In this document: positions 14,001 to 26,000 of the stretch, piece after piece
How positions within the stretch are numbered: position 1 is the first letter of the stretch
How the letters are laid out: every line of letters begins with the position of its first letter
Source: Lottia gigantea
Taxonomy: Eukaryota; Mollusca; Gastropoda; Lottiidae
Direction of reading: 5' to 3'
Length of the DNA stretch: 64,000 nucleotides
Assembly (NCBI RefSeq): GCF_000327385.1
Contig: NW_008709421.1
Span: 726,050-790,049, forward strand
Translations under genes and position numbers: made by a program
Notes under the pieces: model-generated
Told to the model about the DNA's origin: nothing
Seen by the model: only the letters and a program-made list of their open reading frames with translations
The model's database searches: none

Positions 14001-17000
14001 AAGCTAAGCTCTTCTGATACTTTATTTGTAAAGTTTGGCATGAAATCAATGCTTAAAAATTAAAAGGAAAAACTAGTTGTTTTAAACTGAATTTAATGGT
14101 TACATGATTATTCATTTCTTATTACATGAATCTGTTATAAGGTAATAAAAAATCTCTTAAATGTTGAAAATGGAAAAATAAGGCTTGTAGAATTTAAAAC
14201 TCAATATTATTGCATTTTTTCATACATCAATGAAGTTGATACTATTCTCTAATGTTTTATAAAATAATGATTATCTATCAAGAATAGTCTAGCTAGAGTA
14301 AAGTTAGTTACTTGATTGAATATTGAAATCTATCAACTTTACTAGACAGACTGTCTCTAGTTCTATCTCAATATTTAATCATAATTTAACACTATTCTCT
14401 AATGTTTTATAAAATAATAATTATCAATCAAGAATAGTCTAGCTAGAGTAAAGTTAGTTACTTGATTGAATATTGAAATCTATCAACTTTACTAGACAGA
14501 CTGTCTGTAGTTCTATCTCAATATTTAATCATAATTTAACACTATTCTCTAATGTTTTATAAAATAATAATTATCAATCAAGAATAGTCTAGCTAGAGTA
14601 AAGTTAGTTACTTGATTGAATATTGAAATCTATCAACTTTACTAGACAGACTGTCTCTAGTTCTATCTCAATATTTAATCATAATTTAACACTATTCTCT
14701 AATGTTTTATAAAATAATGATTATCTATCAAGAATAGTCTAGCTAGAGTAAAGTTAGTTACTTGATTGAATATTGAAATCTATCAACTTTACTAGACAGA
14801 CTGTCTCTAGTTCTATCTCAATATTTAATCATAATTTAACACTATTCTCTAATGTTTTATAAAATAATAATTATCTATCAAGAATAGTCTAGCTAGAGTA
14901 AAGTTAGTTACTAGATTGAATATTGAAATCTATCAACTTTACTAGACAGACTGTCTCTAGTTCTATCTCAATATTTAATCATAATTTAACACTATTCTCT
15001 AATGTTTTATAAAATAATGATTATCTATCAAGGATAGTCTAGCTAGAGTAAAGTTAGTTACTTGATTGAATATTGAAATCTATCAACTTTACTAGACAGA
15101 CTGTCTCTAGTTCTATCTCAATATTTGATCATAATTTAACACTATTCTCTAATGTTTTATAATATAATGATTATTAATTTATATTTCTAGACGTTATGTC
15201 TGAAGAGTTGATTTGAGTAAAGTTTAATTTGATCATAATTTAACACTATTATATATAAATTGAAATATTTTATAAAATAATGATTATTAATTTATATTTC
15301 TAGAAGTTATGTCTGAAGAGTTGATATGAGTAAAGTCTAATTTTATCATATTTTACACTGAAATATTTTATGAAATAATTTATATTTCTACACATTTTAA
15401 GCAAACATTGAGCAACTTTTTATTCGATATTTAGATTTTGGACTGCTTTTCTTTAATTTTTTAAATAAGGAGGTCAGGGATGTTTGTATTGATTGAAAGG
15501 ACTGAATATATTTTATTTTACAAGAATTATGTAAATCAAAGAGAAGATGTATGTTTTTACAAGTGAAATACTAATTCAAAGGACAGTTATCAGACTTCTA
15601 TAAAACAATATTTGGATTTATATTTTTACAGTTACTTTCATTTTCCCACAGGCTTCATTAGAGGGTCTCTTGTTTCCCTTTAATGTTAAAAAATAAAGGG
15701 ATTAATTGAATTTTAAAAGGTCAATCCTCTCTAATCTTAGCCCTCTTACTGCTTGATCAAGAAGTACATTAATAGAGGATGTGTTTATTTTGAAGTGGTC
15801 ACCTGTGAATCCAAAACAATGTATCACTACAATATGTAAAGAGGTTTCAAAAAATAACATATAAGGTCTTACATATTGTAATTGTTCAGGGTTTCAAGTA
15901 CCTTCATTGTCTATAGGGATAAAACTGATGACTTGATCCTAATCCCTCATGTTAATCCACTAATCTCTTCTTGATATCTGTAGTGGATAATATACACCCC
16001 TTGAAGTTCATTAGATCCCTCATATATATGTATGTTTGTATAAGATATTTCACTTACAAACAAACAGTTCACTTTCTGGCACATTTTCTAGTATTTTGTT
16101 TACAGAATTAAGATAAATAAACATATTCTAATGGTTATATCTGAAGCATGCACAAAATTTCCTACATAAATATTGGCTTGCATTTTATGACTTTATTTTC
16201 GCATTACACTTAAATTTCTTCTTTGATGATCCAAATTTAGACAAAGTTTTTAGATTCATGATATTCTAGATTGTTTTAGACCCATATTTGATATAGCAAA
16301 AGGCATATTATTGAAAAGTATTTCTTTCTTGACAAATATTTTGAATTAGGATTTAAATAATATTGATGAGTTAGTTGTATAATTACCTTCCACCTATTAA
16401 AAAAAAGTATGTCTATGTTTCATCAGAACTAAATCATACATAAAATTATGTAAGCATGCATTTAAAACCTTCCGAAATTTTTGATAAACCACCTTAACCT
16501 TATAACATTATTTATAGCATACATTCAAACTATCTTAGTGTTTATTGGGAAATATGATTTCCAGTTTTCAGCTAAATAGATAATTAAAATTTGTGAGAAT
16601 ATAACAAGTTTCCAATATAATGCAATATGGTCACAAACAGTTAAAATAATGCATGGAATTTACAAAATGCAGTAGTCTGTAAGGTTATGTAAATGTTTGC
16701 CACCTTATACCTTGATGATAGGAAATAAATCTTATAGCTTTGATAAGAAATATACATATATATGGTTGATAAGATTTAAAACAACAAATAAGATAAAAGA
16801 TAAAGTCAGCTATTAGACGTCAAACATTCAAATCACTGTATTCATATCATAGTTCTGGAATTTCAGACTATTGTAAATAAAAGCTATTATATATATATTA
16901 TACATAAATAGCTAGAAAACTTCATTAGAATCACTGGAAGCTACATACTTGTAAAATGCACAAATAGAGTACATTTGTATAATGTACTCCAAGATCAAGC

Positions 17001-20000
17001 AATATCACACACTTAAATATTAAGGTTGAAGTGACTAAAAGGGACAGATGCGCTATTTTGGCGGGTTGATTTGAGTCTGGAATATATGTAAATAGTCTTC
17101 AGAAGTACTAGAAATGTATGAAGAATTTCTTTTCTTTATATGGCAGTGTCTCAAGAAAAGAAGATTTGTCTTTTTAACTTTCAAATTTTGGACACACAAT
17201 TCTGGATGGTGAGCTGTGAACCCTATTACTGTTTGGCTTAGCTAAAAAATTCCTTTTTCTAAGGTACGAATGTTACAAAAATGTAGCAACTTTACCTTGA
17301 ATTCACCTAAGAAATGACTGAAAATAAAGTTATAAAAAATTGAGTCCACAGTCTTGAATATGGTGTATTGAATTTAAATAAACTTTGTTATTACCTTATA
17401 TTACTCTATTATTATCTTGCTTCAAAAAGATATGATTTGAAGTTATGAAGCTTTTGATAAGTTTAGTACATAGGGTGATCAGGTTAATTGAATTCAACAC
17501 AAGATAGACGATATTTCATTAATAATTGCTAAGTGATTTATCAAATATTTATTATAACTATGAATATATTACAAAATATGATCAATTATATATGTATACT
17601 TATTTGATTTGTGTTTAACTGTGAAAAGTCTACTAAGAAAGTACAGGTGGTAGTATATTGGATCAGAAAATTAAACCTTGAATGCGTGAATATTTTTTGT
17701 GGAATTCTCTTCGTTCAATATCAAATGATCAAGGAGACTTTAAGATGTGTTGTTCCATTTGAAATGGTTCCAAATCACAGAAATTCTATTATGGCATAGA
17801 AATAACTATGTGAGATTTTAGATGATTAAAATATAATGCATAAGAATTTGTGAACTGAGTAACTGCACATATCAAATGATATGCATTCAAAGTTATGTGG
17901 AGTTTTGTGTTATATTTCATAAGGAAACATTTGTTAACATTTAACAATAACTAATTTTACACTACCATATCGTTTAAATCATTGTGTATAAAAGAGATGT
18001 CACAAATATTTGGTTGATGAAAGGACTATTTTAAAAATCAAGGAAATTATTTTTTGATGAAGGAAGTTATGACATATGTTGAAAAATTATGTAGAGTGAT
18101 TAATACATGTAAAAAGTTAAACTTCTTCATGGCTGGGCTATGAGGAGCTGGTCCATGAAATCTAGGAATAAGAATTTTTATGATGTCCAAAAGGTAGGCT
18201 TGTGGTTTTCATGTATTTTCAAATGGGTTAACTTTCTGAAGCGTCAGCCATGGCTTATGAAATTTTCTTACCTCAGTCATCAAGGGGATTCAAAACCTTT
18301 GACCATCGCCTTGCCAGTCCAGCTGTAATGGTTAAAAAAGATGATTTGTCCCTCATATATTCAGTTGGATATGTTAGGACAAACTGTGCTTGACACAGTA
18401 CAATGATGAAATATATTCACTATCCCTGATTCAATTGTGTTTAGTTGTCGAAAAACTGAAAACTCCCATTGTGGAAGAAAGTTTTTGAAGGATCAATTTT
18501 GTGTCTATTCAATTTGTGGAAATATTTCCTGAAGTCTGCTATTTTTCTCTAAAATATACCCTCATTTTTTGTTCGAACTATAATTCAATATAAATGATGC
18601 AGAAAAGTATTCAGCTTCTAAAATGAAATGTGGCTCAGTGAGTTAAACGCTTGCTCGCTAACCTTAATGTCCAGGGTTCAATCCCAGTCATAGATCAAGA
18701 TAACACCTATTGATTTTTCATCCCGGTTTCCCCCTGTCAGTGATGAGCAGGCCAATGCCGCTGTCCTGGCAAAAATTTCCCTTATCGTACCCTGCATGGT
18801 GTTGCCCACCTTCATTAGCCCACATTCTCCACAAAAAAGGACTTAAAACTCCATTCATTTCATTTCTGAAAAGGATATCTGCCTTTCCTTCATTCCTTCT
18901 CTTTCTCTCATTCAAACCATTCACAATGTTTACACAAACATCAGTTACATACAGTGATGACTAATTAATGAGCAATTAACTATTTTTAATTGATTAACAA
19001 TTAATTACACAGAACCTCTACAGATTATGTCTTCATTTTTGATTATGTTTATTTGAACATTAATTGACTTCCATATATTTACAAATTTCATTTATTAAAC
19101 ACATTCTGAACATAATTCCAACAGTGAAAGTTAGTTATTCTTGGCCAGTAAAATGACTATTTGCCATAAAAAGAGACAATATAGGGTAAGACTTGTAAGT
19201 TGAGAACTGCTGGATATAGATGTTTGGAAACATTTATTTTAGAAAAATGATTTCAGGGCTTGTCAAAACCGATCATTTTATTTCTACACATGGTAATACA
19301 AGTCTGAATTGGATCCAGTATTTTTGGCTACATAGTTTTCATTTCTATTTGAATATTAATACATAGAGTGCATGGAATGATATCAGAAACAAATCATGAC
19401 TTGTCGTCATTATTACAGTGTGTGAAAGGGACTAATGATTGAAAAGATTGACTATGGAATCCAAATTTTTCTTACATTCAAGGTCATAGATGTGTCCACT
19501 AACTAGCTCAAATTTTTATCATTACAGAGAGAAAAGGAACGCATTGACAGTCAACATATTCATCAACGATGGCGTAAAACATCTTCATTTCGTAGAAATA
19601 AACCATTAAAACATCCCAGTCAATCTCACGAGGTATGTATTGTTTGTTTAATAAATCAGAGAAATATCTGAGGGAATAATGTATGTAAAAAAGCATAATG
19701 AAATATAAGGCTTTATAAAATCATATTATTTATAATACCTAAATAACATTTTGGGGTTTAGTGAAAACTTTCCAATTTTCATTTAATAAAACTGTACTTA
19801 AATCAAACTTTCAGACATAAAACTTTCTAGATATATATAAATTAATAATCATTATTTTATAAAATATTTCAATTTATATATAATAGTGTTAAATTATGAT
19901 CAAATTAAACTTTACTCAAATCAACTCTTCAGACATAACGTCTAGAAATATAAATTAATAATCATTATTTTATAAAATATTTCAATTTATATATAATAGT

Positions 20001-23000
20001 GCTAAATTATGATCAAATTAAACTTTACTCAAATCAACTCTTCAGACATAACATCTAGAAATATAAATTAATAATCATTATTTTATAAAATATTTCAGTG
20101 TTAAATTATGATCAAATTAAACTTTACTCAAATCAACTCTTCAGACATAACTTCTAGAAATATAAATTAATAATCATTATTTTATAAAATATTTCAGTGT
20201 TAAATTATGATCAAATTAAACTTTACTCAAATCAACTCTTCAGACATAACTTCTAGAAATATAAATTAATAATCATTATTTTATAAAATATTTCAATTTA
20301 TATATAATAGTGTTAAATTATGATCAAAGTAAACTTTAATCAAATCAACTCTTCAGACATAACTTCTAGAAATATAAATTAATAATCATTATTTTATAAA
20401 ATATTTCAATTTATATATAATAGTGTTAAATTATGATCAAAGTAAACTTTACTCAAATCAACTCTTCAGACATAACATCTAGACAGTCTGTCTAGTAAAG
20501 TTGATAGATTTCAATATTCAATCAAGTAACTAACTTTACTCTAGCTAGACTATTCTTGATAGATAATCATTATTTTATAAAACATTAGAGAATAGTGTTA
20601 AATTATGATTAAATATTGAGATAGAACTAGAGACAGTCTGTCTAGTAAAGTTGATAGATTTCAATATTCAATCAAGTTACTAACTTTACTCTAGCTAGAC
20701 TATTCTTGATAGATAATTATTATTTTATAAAACATTAGAGAATAGTGTTAAATTATGATTAAATATTGAGATAGAACTAGAGACAGTCTGTCTAGTAAAG
20801 TTGATAGATTTCAATATTCAATCAAGTTACTAACTTTACTCTAGCTAGACTATTCTTGATAGATAATTATTATTTTATAAAACATTAGAGAATAGTGTTA
20901 AATTATGATTAAATATTGAGATAGAACTAGAGACAGTCTGTCTAGTAAAGTTGATAGATTTCAATATTCAATCAAGTAACTAACTTTACTCTAGCTAGAC
21001 TATTCTTGATAGATAATCATTATTTTATAAAACATTAGAGAATAGTGTTAAATTATGATTAAATATTGAGATAGAACTAGAGACAGTCTGTCTAGTAAAG
21101 TTGATAGATTTCAATATTTAATCAAGTAACTAACTATCTAGCATCATGATCTTTACTTAATATTGTGTGTGGTCTATGATAGACCTCAGTTTTAAATTGA
21201 TACAAAAAGTTTCTAGTAAAGTTCACAAAAGGTGTCTCACTGAATGGCATTTTTGAAACAAATTGAAACCAATAGGGTTAATTGTTCAAAGTTCATTGAA
21301 ATTGTTGGACATTAACATTTTTTGCATAACTTCCTGTTTTGTTAATTGATTTCTATTAATATGTCCAGTGATGGCCCTGCCTCTAGGTATGATGGCCAGG
21401 TTAATCTACTAGCTATAGTAATTGAACTTACTTTGGCCCTGACACAGCAGGGTTAGAATTTATTATATAGGACTAGACAAAGTAATCCAATAGAGTTCAC
21501 TCCTTCAATAAGATTGTCAATAAAATAGGGGTGGTTGGCATGAAAATGTTCTAATGTGTCAATAAAATGTATTTATAATGTTATATAAGAATGTAGCAAT
21601 GCCAAGTATAGGTTACAAATTGAATCTTTCATTATCTTTATAACTTTGAAGATGAGAAACAATTTCTGAATTATGAAACTCTTATAATTTTGAGCAGGCA
21701 CATCTGATTCTGGTAAGGCTTTACAGTGAAAATAGTAAAGAAATACAGGTCCATATTATCAAATCTTTGGTGCATTTTCATTGTCCTGCATTTACTAGGC
21801 TAGGTACTGTACTCTCTACTCTGGTGTAAATAACCATTTTTATCAGGATTTATCAGAACTATATGGAAATGTGGTCCAAGTATTAATAAATTTCAAAGTG
21901 AATTCTGCTGTAATCTACCAAGTTAAGCCCTACTATTTAATGATAGTTCTTGATATCATATTGTATATATAGGTGTTTTAAAAATCTTCAGGTTCAAATC
22001 TTAATGTATATTTTTTAACAAATGCTCCAAAAACCTTTTAGTAATAAAACCATGTTAAAAGTTCATAATCCTAAAAGTTTGGACAAAACTGACTTCTGTC
22101 AATACAAATATGAGTGATGCTAAATATAAAATGGATTACATTAAAAACGATATTAAAAGTTTGGGATGGACAAGGTTTGCATTGCAATATATTATGTCAA
22201 CTGCAAATGAAATTGACAGTAAAATTCATTTCATGTCAAAACTTTTAAACCAATGAAATGTCTCGTTATGTCAACTGAACCAATTAAATTGGAGTATCAT
22301 TATACAGAAGGTGGTAAGCAATTAGTAGCTATGTTGTTACAGTCTGGGAGCCTTTAATCACCTTACTGTTTGAATGGGCCCTAGTTTCTATTGGTCTAGT
22401 AAGAGGGGTTATCTATCAATCTATTGAGTGAACTGTGAATAACTTGTGAAAGATTTTTCATCAATCTATGACAGGGGTGTATTCAAAGATTATCAGCTTC
22501 GTGTAGAGTAAGGGTCTTTAGGTTGGGGTATAAATATCAACTGAACTGTTGAGAGTGACATTTCAAATTGAACATTAGTCAAGTTCACATCAACAGCTCT
22601 ATAATACATATTTACTATCATTTTATCAACAATTTGTGTGGATTATAGCATCAAAATGGTTATTGCTAGTGAAAATGATCTGAGCATGACTGTATCATGT
22701 GATTATTTTGAATGCTATGAGCAAACTTACCGAAAGAGGAAACATACTAGAAGCCGTTCTGGGCAAATGAGTAAAAAAATCCGAGCTCGTCCACCATGTG
22801 TTATTTTGGATTATAGTATGTCAATTGATGTAAGTATGAGAATTTTCGACTTAAAAAATTAAAACTAATATCTATTGAAAAATAAATTGGATTAACTGAT
22901 AAATGTCATAAGATTATGAACTTATCTTAATAACTTTCTGATCATTTGAAATATTCATAATCTATAATCTGAAGAATCTTAGAAATCATTGAATATGCCT

Positions 23001-26000
23001 GGCACGCTAAGCTGGACTTAACTAATCCACTGTAATAGGATATTAACTTATTAAGTTATTATATTAAATCTATATTATATTCATAATTAGCACCTGACAT
23101 ATTGACTTGGAAACAATATACGTAGTAGAATAATAGCAGTTATACATCTACATATACCTACATATTGACTTTTAACAAATCTCTGTGTGGGCATAATAGT
23201 CTAGGATTTTGTATATATATATGGTGTTATTGGATATCATGTTATCATTGTAAAAAAAGTTTTTTTTAAAATATCACAAAAAATAATATTGAACCTAGTG
23301 TGTTTGGACAAGGAAGATAAAAAAAAAAATATTTTTAAAACTTCAAAGTGTATTTCCGTTTGTAAAGGATTATGTTTATTTGTAAACTTTTAATGGACTC
23401 CATGTGTATTTGAACTAACGGATTTAAAATCATTAATACATGTGTAATTAGGAACTTAGTGATATTTGAAGTAGCTGTTATTGTCATGCATGTGATTTGA
23501 AAATCATGATTTGTGCAAGGATATTACGATATGACTTATTCAATTTATCAGAGACACAAATTAAGGAATTTCCTTCTAATTTGCATCTTATTAAAACGGT
23601 AAGCAATTGATATACATATCATTTCAGCAAAATAATTTTTTAATATTCTGAATTTTGGTCAAAAAATTTAACACTTTTAAGGGAGTAAAAAATATCTCTT
23701 AAATCTTTCAAAATATCAATGCATTAATCTTAAAAACTCAACTAGTGGAAAAATCTGAACAATGTAATGAATGAAATTAAAGTTTTTTACAACTGGGCAA
23801 TATATCGGTCAGTTGAATTAATGACCAGATCAGTTACGCTAAATAAGTTACAACTATAGTGGAGATTTTATTAAGAGTTTAGTTTATAGTTACAACGTCA
23901 CACTGAGACATAATTGGGTGATTTTGAAGAATTACATCTTATTTGCCTATTGTTATCTCAATTAAAAAGAAAGGATTAACCCTTTTGATGTCTATTGTTA
24001 TTGTGTTATGCTATGTAACAATTAAGAATTAGGCATTTATTTTCTTATTTTGACCTGGGGTTAAAGATTATCAAATAGTCGTAAATAACAGAAAATTACT
24101 TTTACGCCTTGAATTTCAATAAAGAAGATTATCTTAATCAAATTTTACACTTGGGCATCTGATCATGTAATCTTTGACTTTAACAAATTTGATTTTTTGT
24201 CATTGATAATGAAACGTTAGACCTATTTTTTGTCAATTTTGTGTAAAATTTTCCAATTTGTACCTAATTTACATATTTTTGCATATTTTCAGTCTTTAAT
24301 AGGAGGAGATGCTGATTTGATTAACCATAGATTATTACCAGCTAACAGTGTTAATAGTATTATACATCAAGTTAGTAAGATAGAAGAAGACGATGATGCT
24401 GGGCGTATTGCAGGCTGGGCTGTTAACTTTGATAAACTTCTACAAGATGAATCTGGAATAGCTGTTTTCACTGTAAGTCAATCATTTAATGCAGCATTTC
24501 TTCAAGTTATTTTTATCTAAATTTTCATGTTTCTCAACTGTGCTCATGAGTTAAAAATCAAATCTCGGTTTTAATTCCCAAAATTTTATTTCAATTATTT
24601 CATTTGCAGGAATTTTTAAAGAAGGAATTTAGCGAAGAGAACATCATATTTTGGACAGCATGTAAAGATTATAAGAATATAATTGATGAAGAATATAGAA
24701 AAGTGAAAGCTAAAGAGATTTATGAACGTCATATTAGTGCTCGGGCTAGTGATCCAGTTAATGTAGATAGTGCTGCTAGACTTCATACAGACAAATTTAT
24801 AGATACACCTAATTCAATTATGTTTGATCTTGCTCAACAACAGGTACTTCATTTTTACTTTTCCCTTAGTTGCAAAAATATTTTGAGCAGTAGGTCTCTG
24901 TGAATAAACAGTTAAAAAGTGAAGTCAAGTTCAGCATATCTATAATTTAAATTTTTTTTCCTAGATTTTTCAACTGATGAAAACTGACAGTTATGCCAGA
25001 TTCTTGAAATCTGAACTCTATAAAACCTATTTAATGAGAGAAATTGAAGGTCAGCCATTAGATTTACCAGTTTTGGAAAGTGAAGAAAAACCTGAAAAGA
25101 AAAAGGTAAATATTTACAAAATAAAAAAAAAAAAATTCAGATCAATTTTTTCAAATCAGTCATATATGAATGATATCAGAAATTATTGGTTTCAAAATAA
25201 TCAATTTTTATTTTGTATCTTCAGAAGGGTAAAGAAAATGAAGAAAAGAGCAGACGCAGATCTCTGTTACCTTGGAAACAAAATAAAACAAAAAATTTGA
25301 AAGCGGCCTCTGACTCTGAATTGAAGAAATTAGCTAAGATAAAAGGCTCTAAAGAAGATGTATCTGCTAAGCCTATCAAGGAAGAGAAAAAAGAACATGT
25401 TAAGAAACTACCTGGTCCTGGTATTGATCTTAGCACCATGAGAAAGGAAGTTTTCAGCACTAAAGAGGTGGGTACTTAACTTATCTGAAACAAGTGATAA
25501 AAAATAAAGAACTATATGAAAGCATTTTCCACAAAAAATATTTTAAAATAACCTTGCTATGTGGAACTTTTTCACATTTTTTTTAATTAATTTTTCCCTT
25601 TTTTTTAGACTGTTGCTGAAAAGAAAGAGCAGACGGAGGGTCAGTTTAAATTTTGCCGAGTCATCATGCCTGATGGTTCTACTACTGTTGTCTGTGCTAA
25701 ACCTGGTCAAACTACCAGAAGTGTTCTTGGTAAACTCTGTGAAAAACGCAGCTTGTCCATTGCTTCTGTGGATGTATTCCTACTTGGTTCTGATAAGGTA
25801 AATATAATTTAAAGCATATGGATTATGTAAATTAAACTTGAATTTAGTTAGATTTTTAAAAAATAATGCTATTAAATTCTTCAGAAGTCTTTTTTCTGAT
25901 CAAGGAAATAATTTTGATAATTTTTTTGCAGCCATTAGATTTAAGTGAAGATATATCATTATTGGGATCTAAAGAAGTTATTATTGAACGTAGAGTTTTG

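Larger units (their letters stand above)
9416..19527 (+). other. Large RGS12 intron holding several repeats
   Basis: This 10.1-kb intron contains MITE pieces (about 9,960-10,180, 11,560-11,770, 17,035-17,275), a 77-bp minisatellite (10,205-10,760), SINE pieces (13,370-13,547 and 18,629-18,868) and the left satellite array (14,241-15,400). No coding exon was found in it. Confidence 0.7.
19633..24292 (+). other. RGS12 intron with the right satellite array and alternative exon 22,656
   Basis: Outside the array (19,815-21,138) and the candidate first exon (22,656-22,829) this is AT-rich intron with no further coding signal. Confidence 0.7.

Noticed and set aside
14241-15140. 150-bp direct repeats as a CRISPR-like array
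   Set aside because: The units are head-to-tail with no unique spacers, in an animal intron.
18629-18690. tRNA gene on the + strand
   Set aside because: It is continuous with a SINE body that recurs elsewhere in the window.
18710-18964. + strand 84-residue open frame and its - strand counterpart
   Set aside because: They lie on the SINE body; the apparent frames follow the repeat.
14241-21138. The two satellite arrays as terminal inverted repeats of one foldback transposon
   Set aside because: The outer ends are not in register (left starts at ACTATTCTCT, right stops inside AAGTAACTAACT), no target duplication is seen, and a host exon lies between them.
24230-24292. Extension of the RGS exon to the upstream Met at 24230
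   Set aside because: A TTTTCAG acceptor ends at 24292 and the upstream residues have no similarity to the family.
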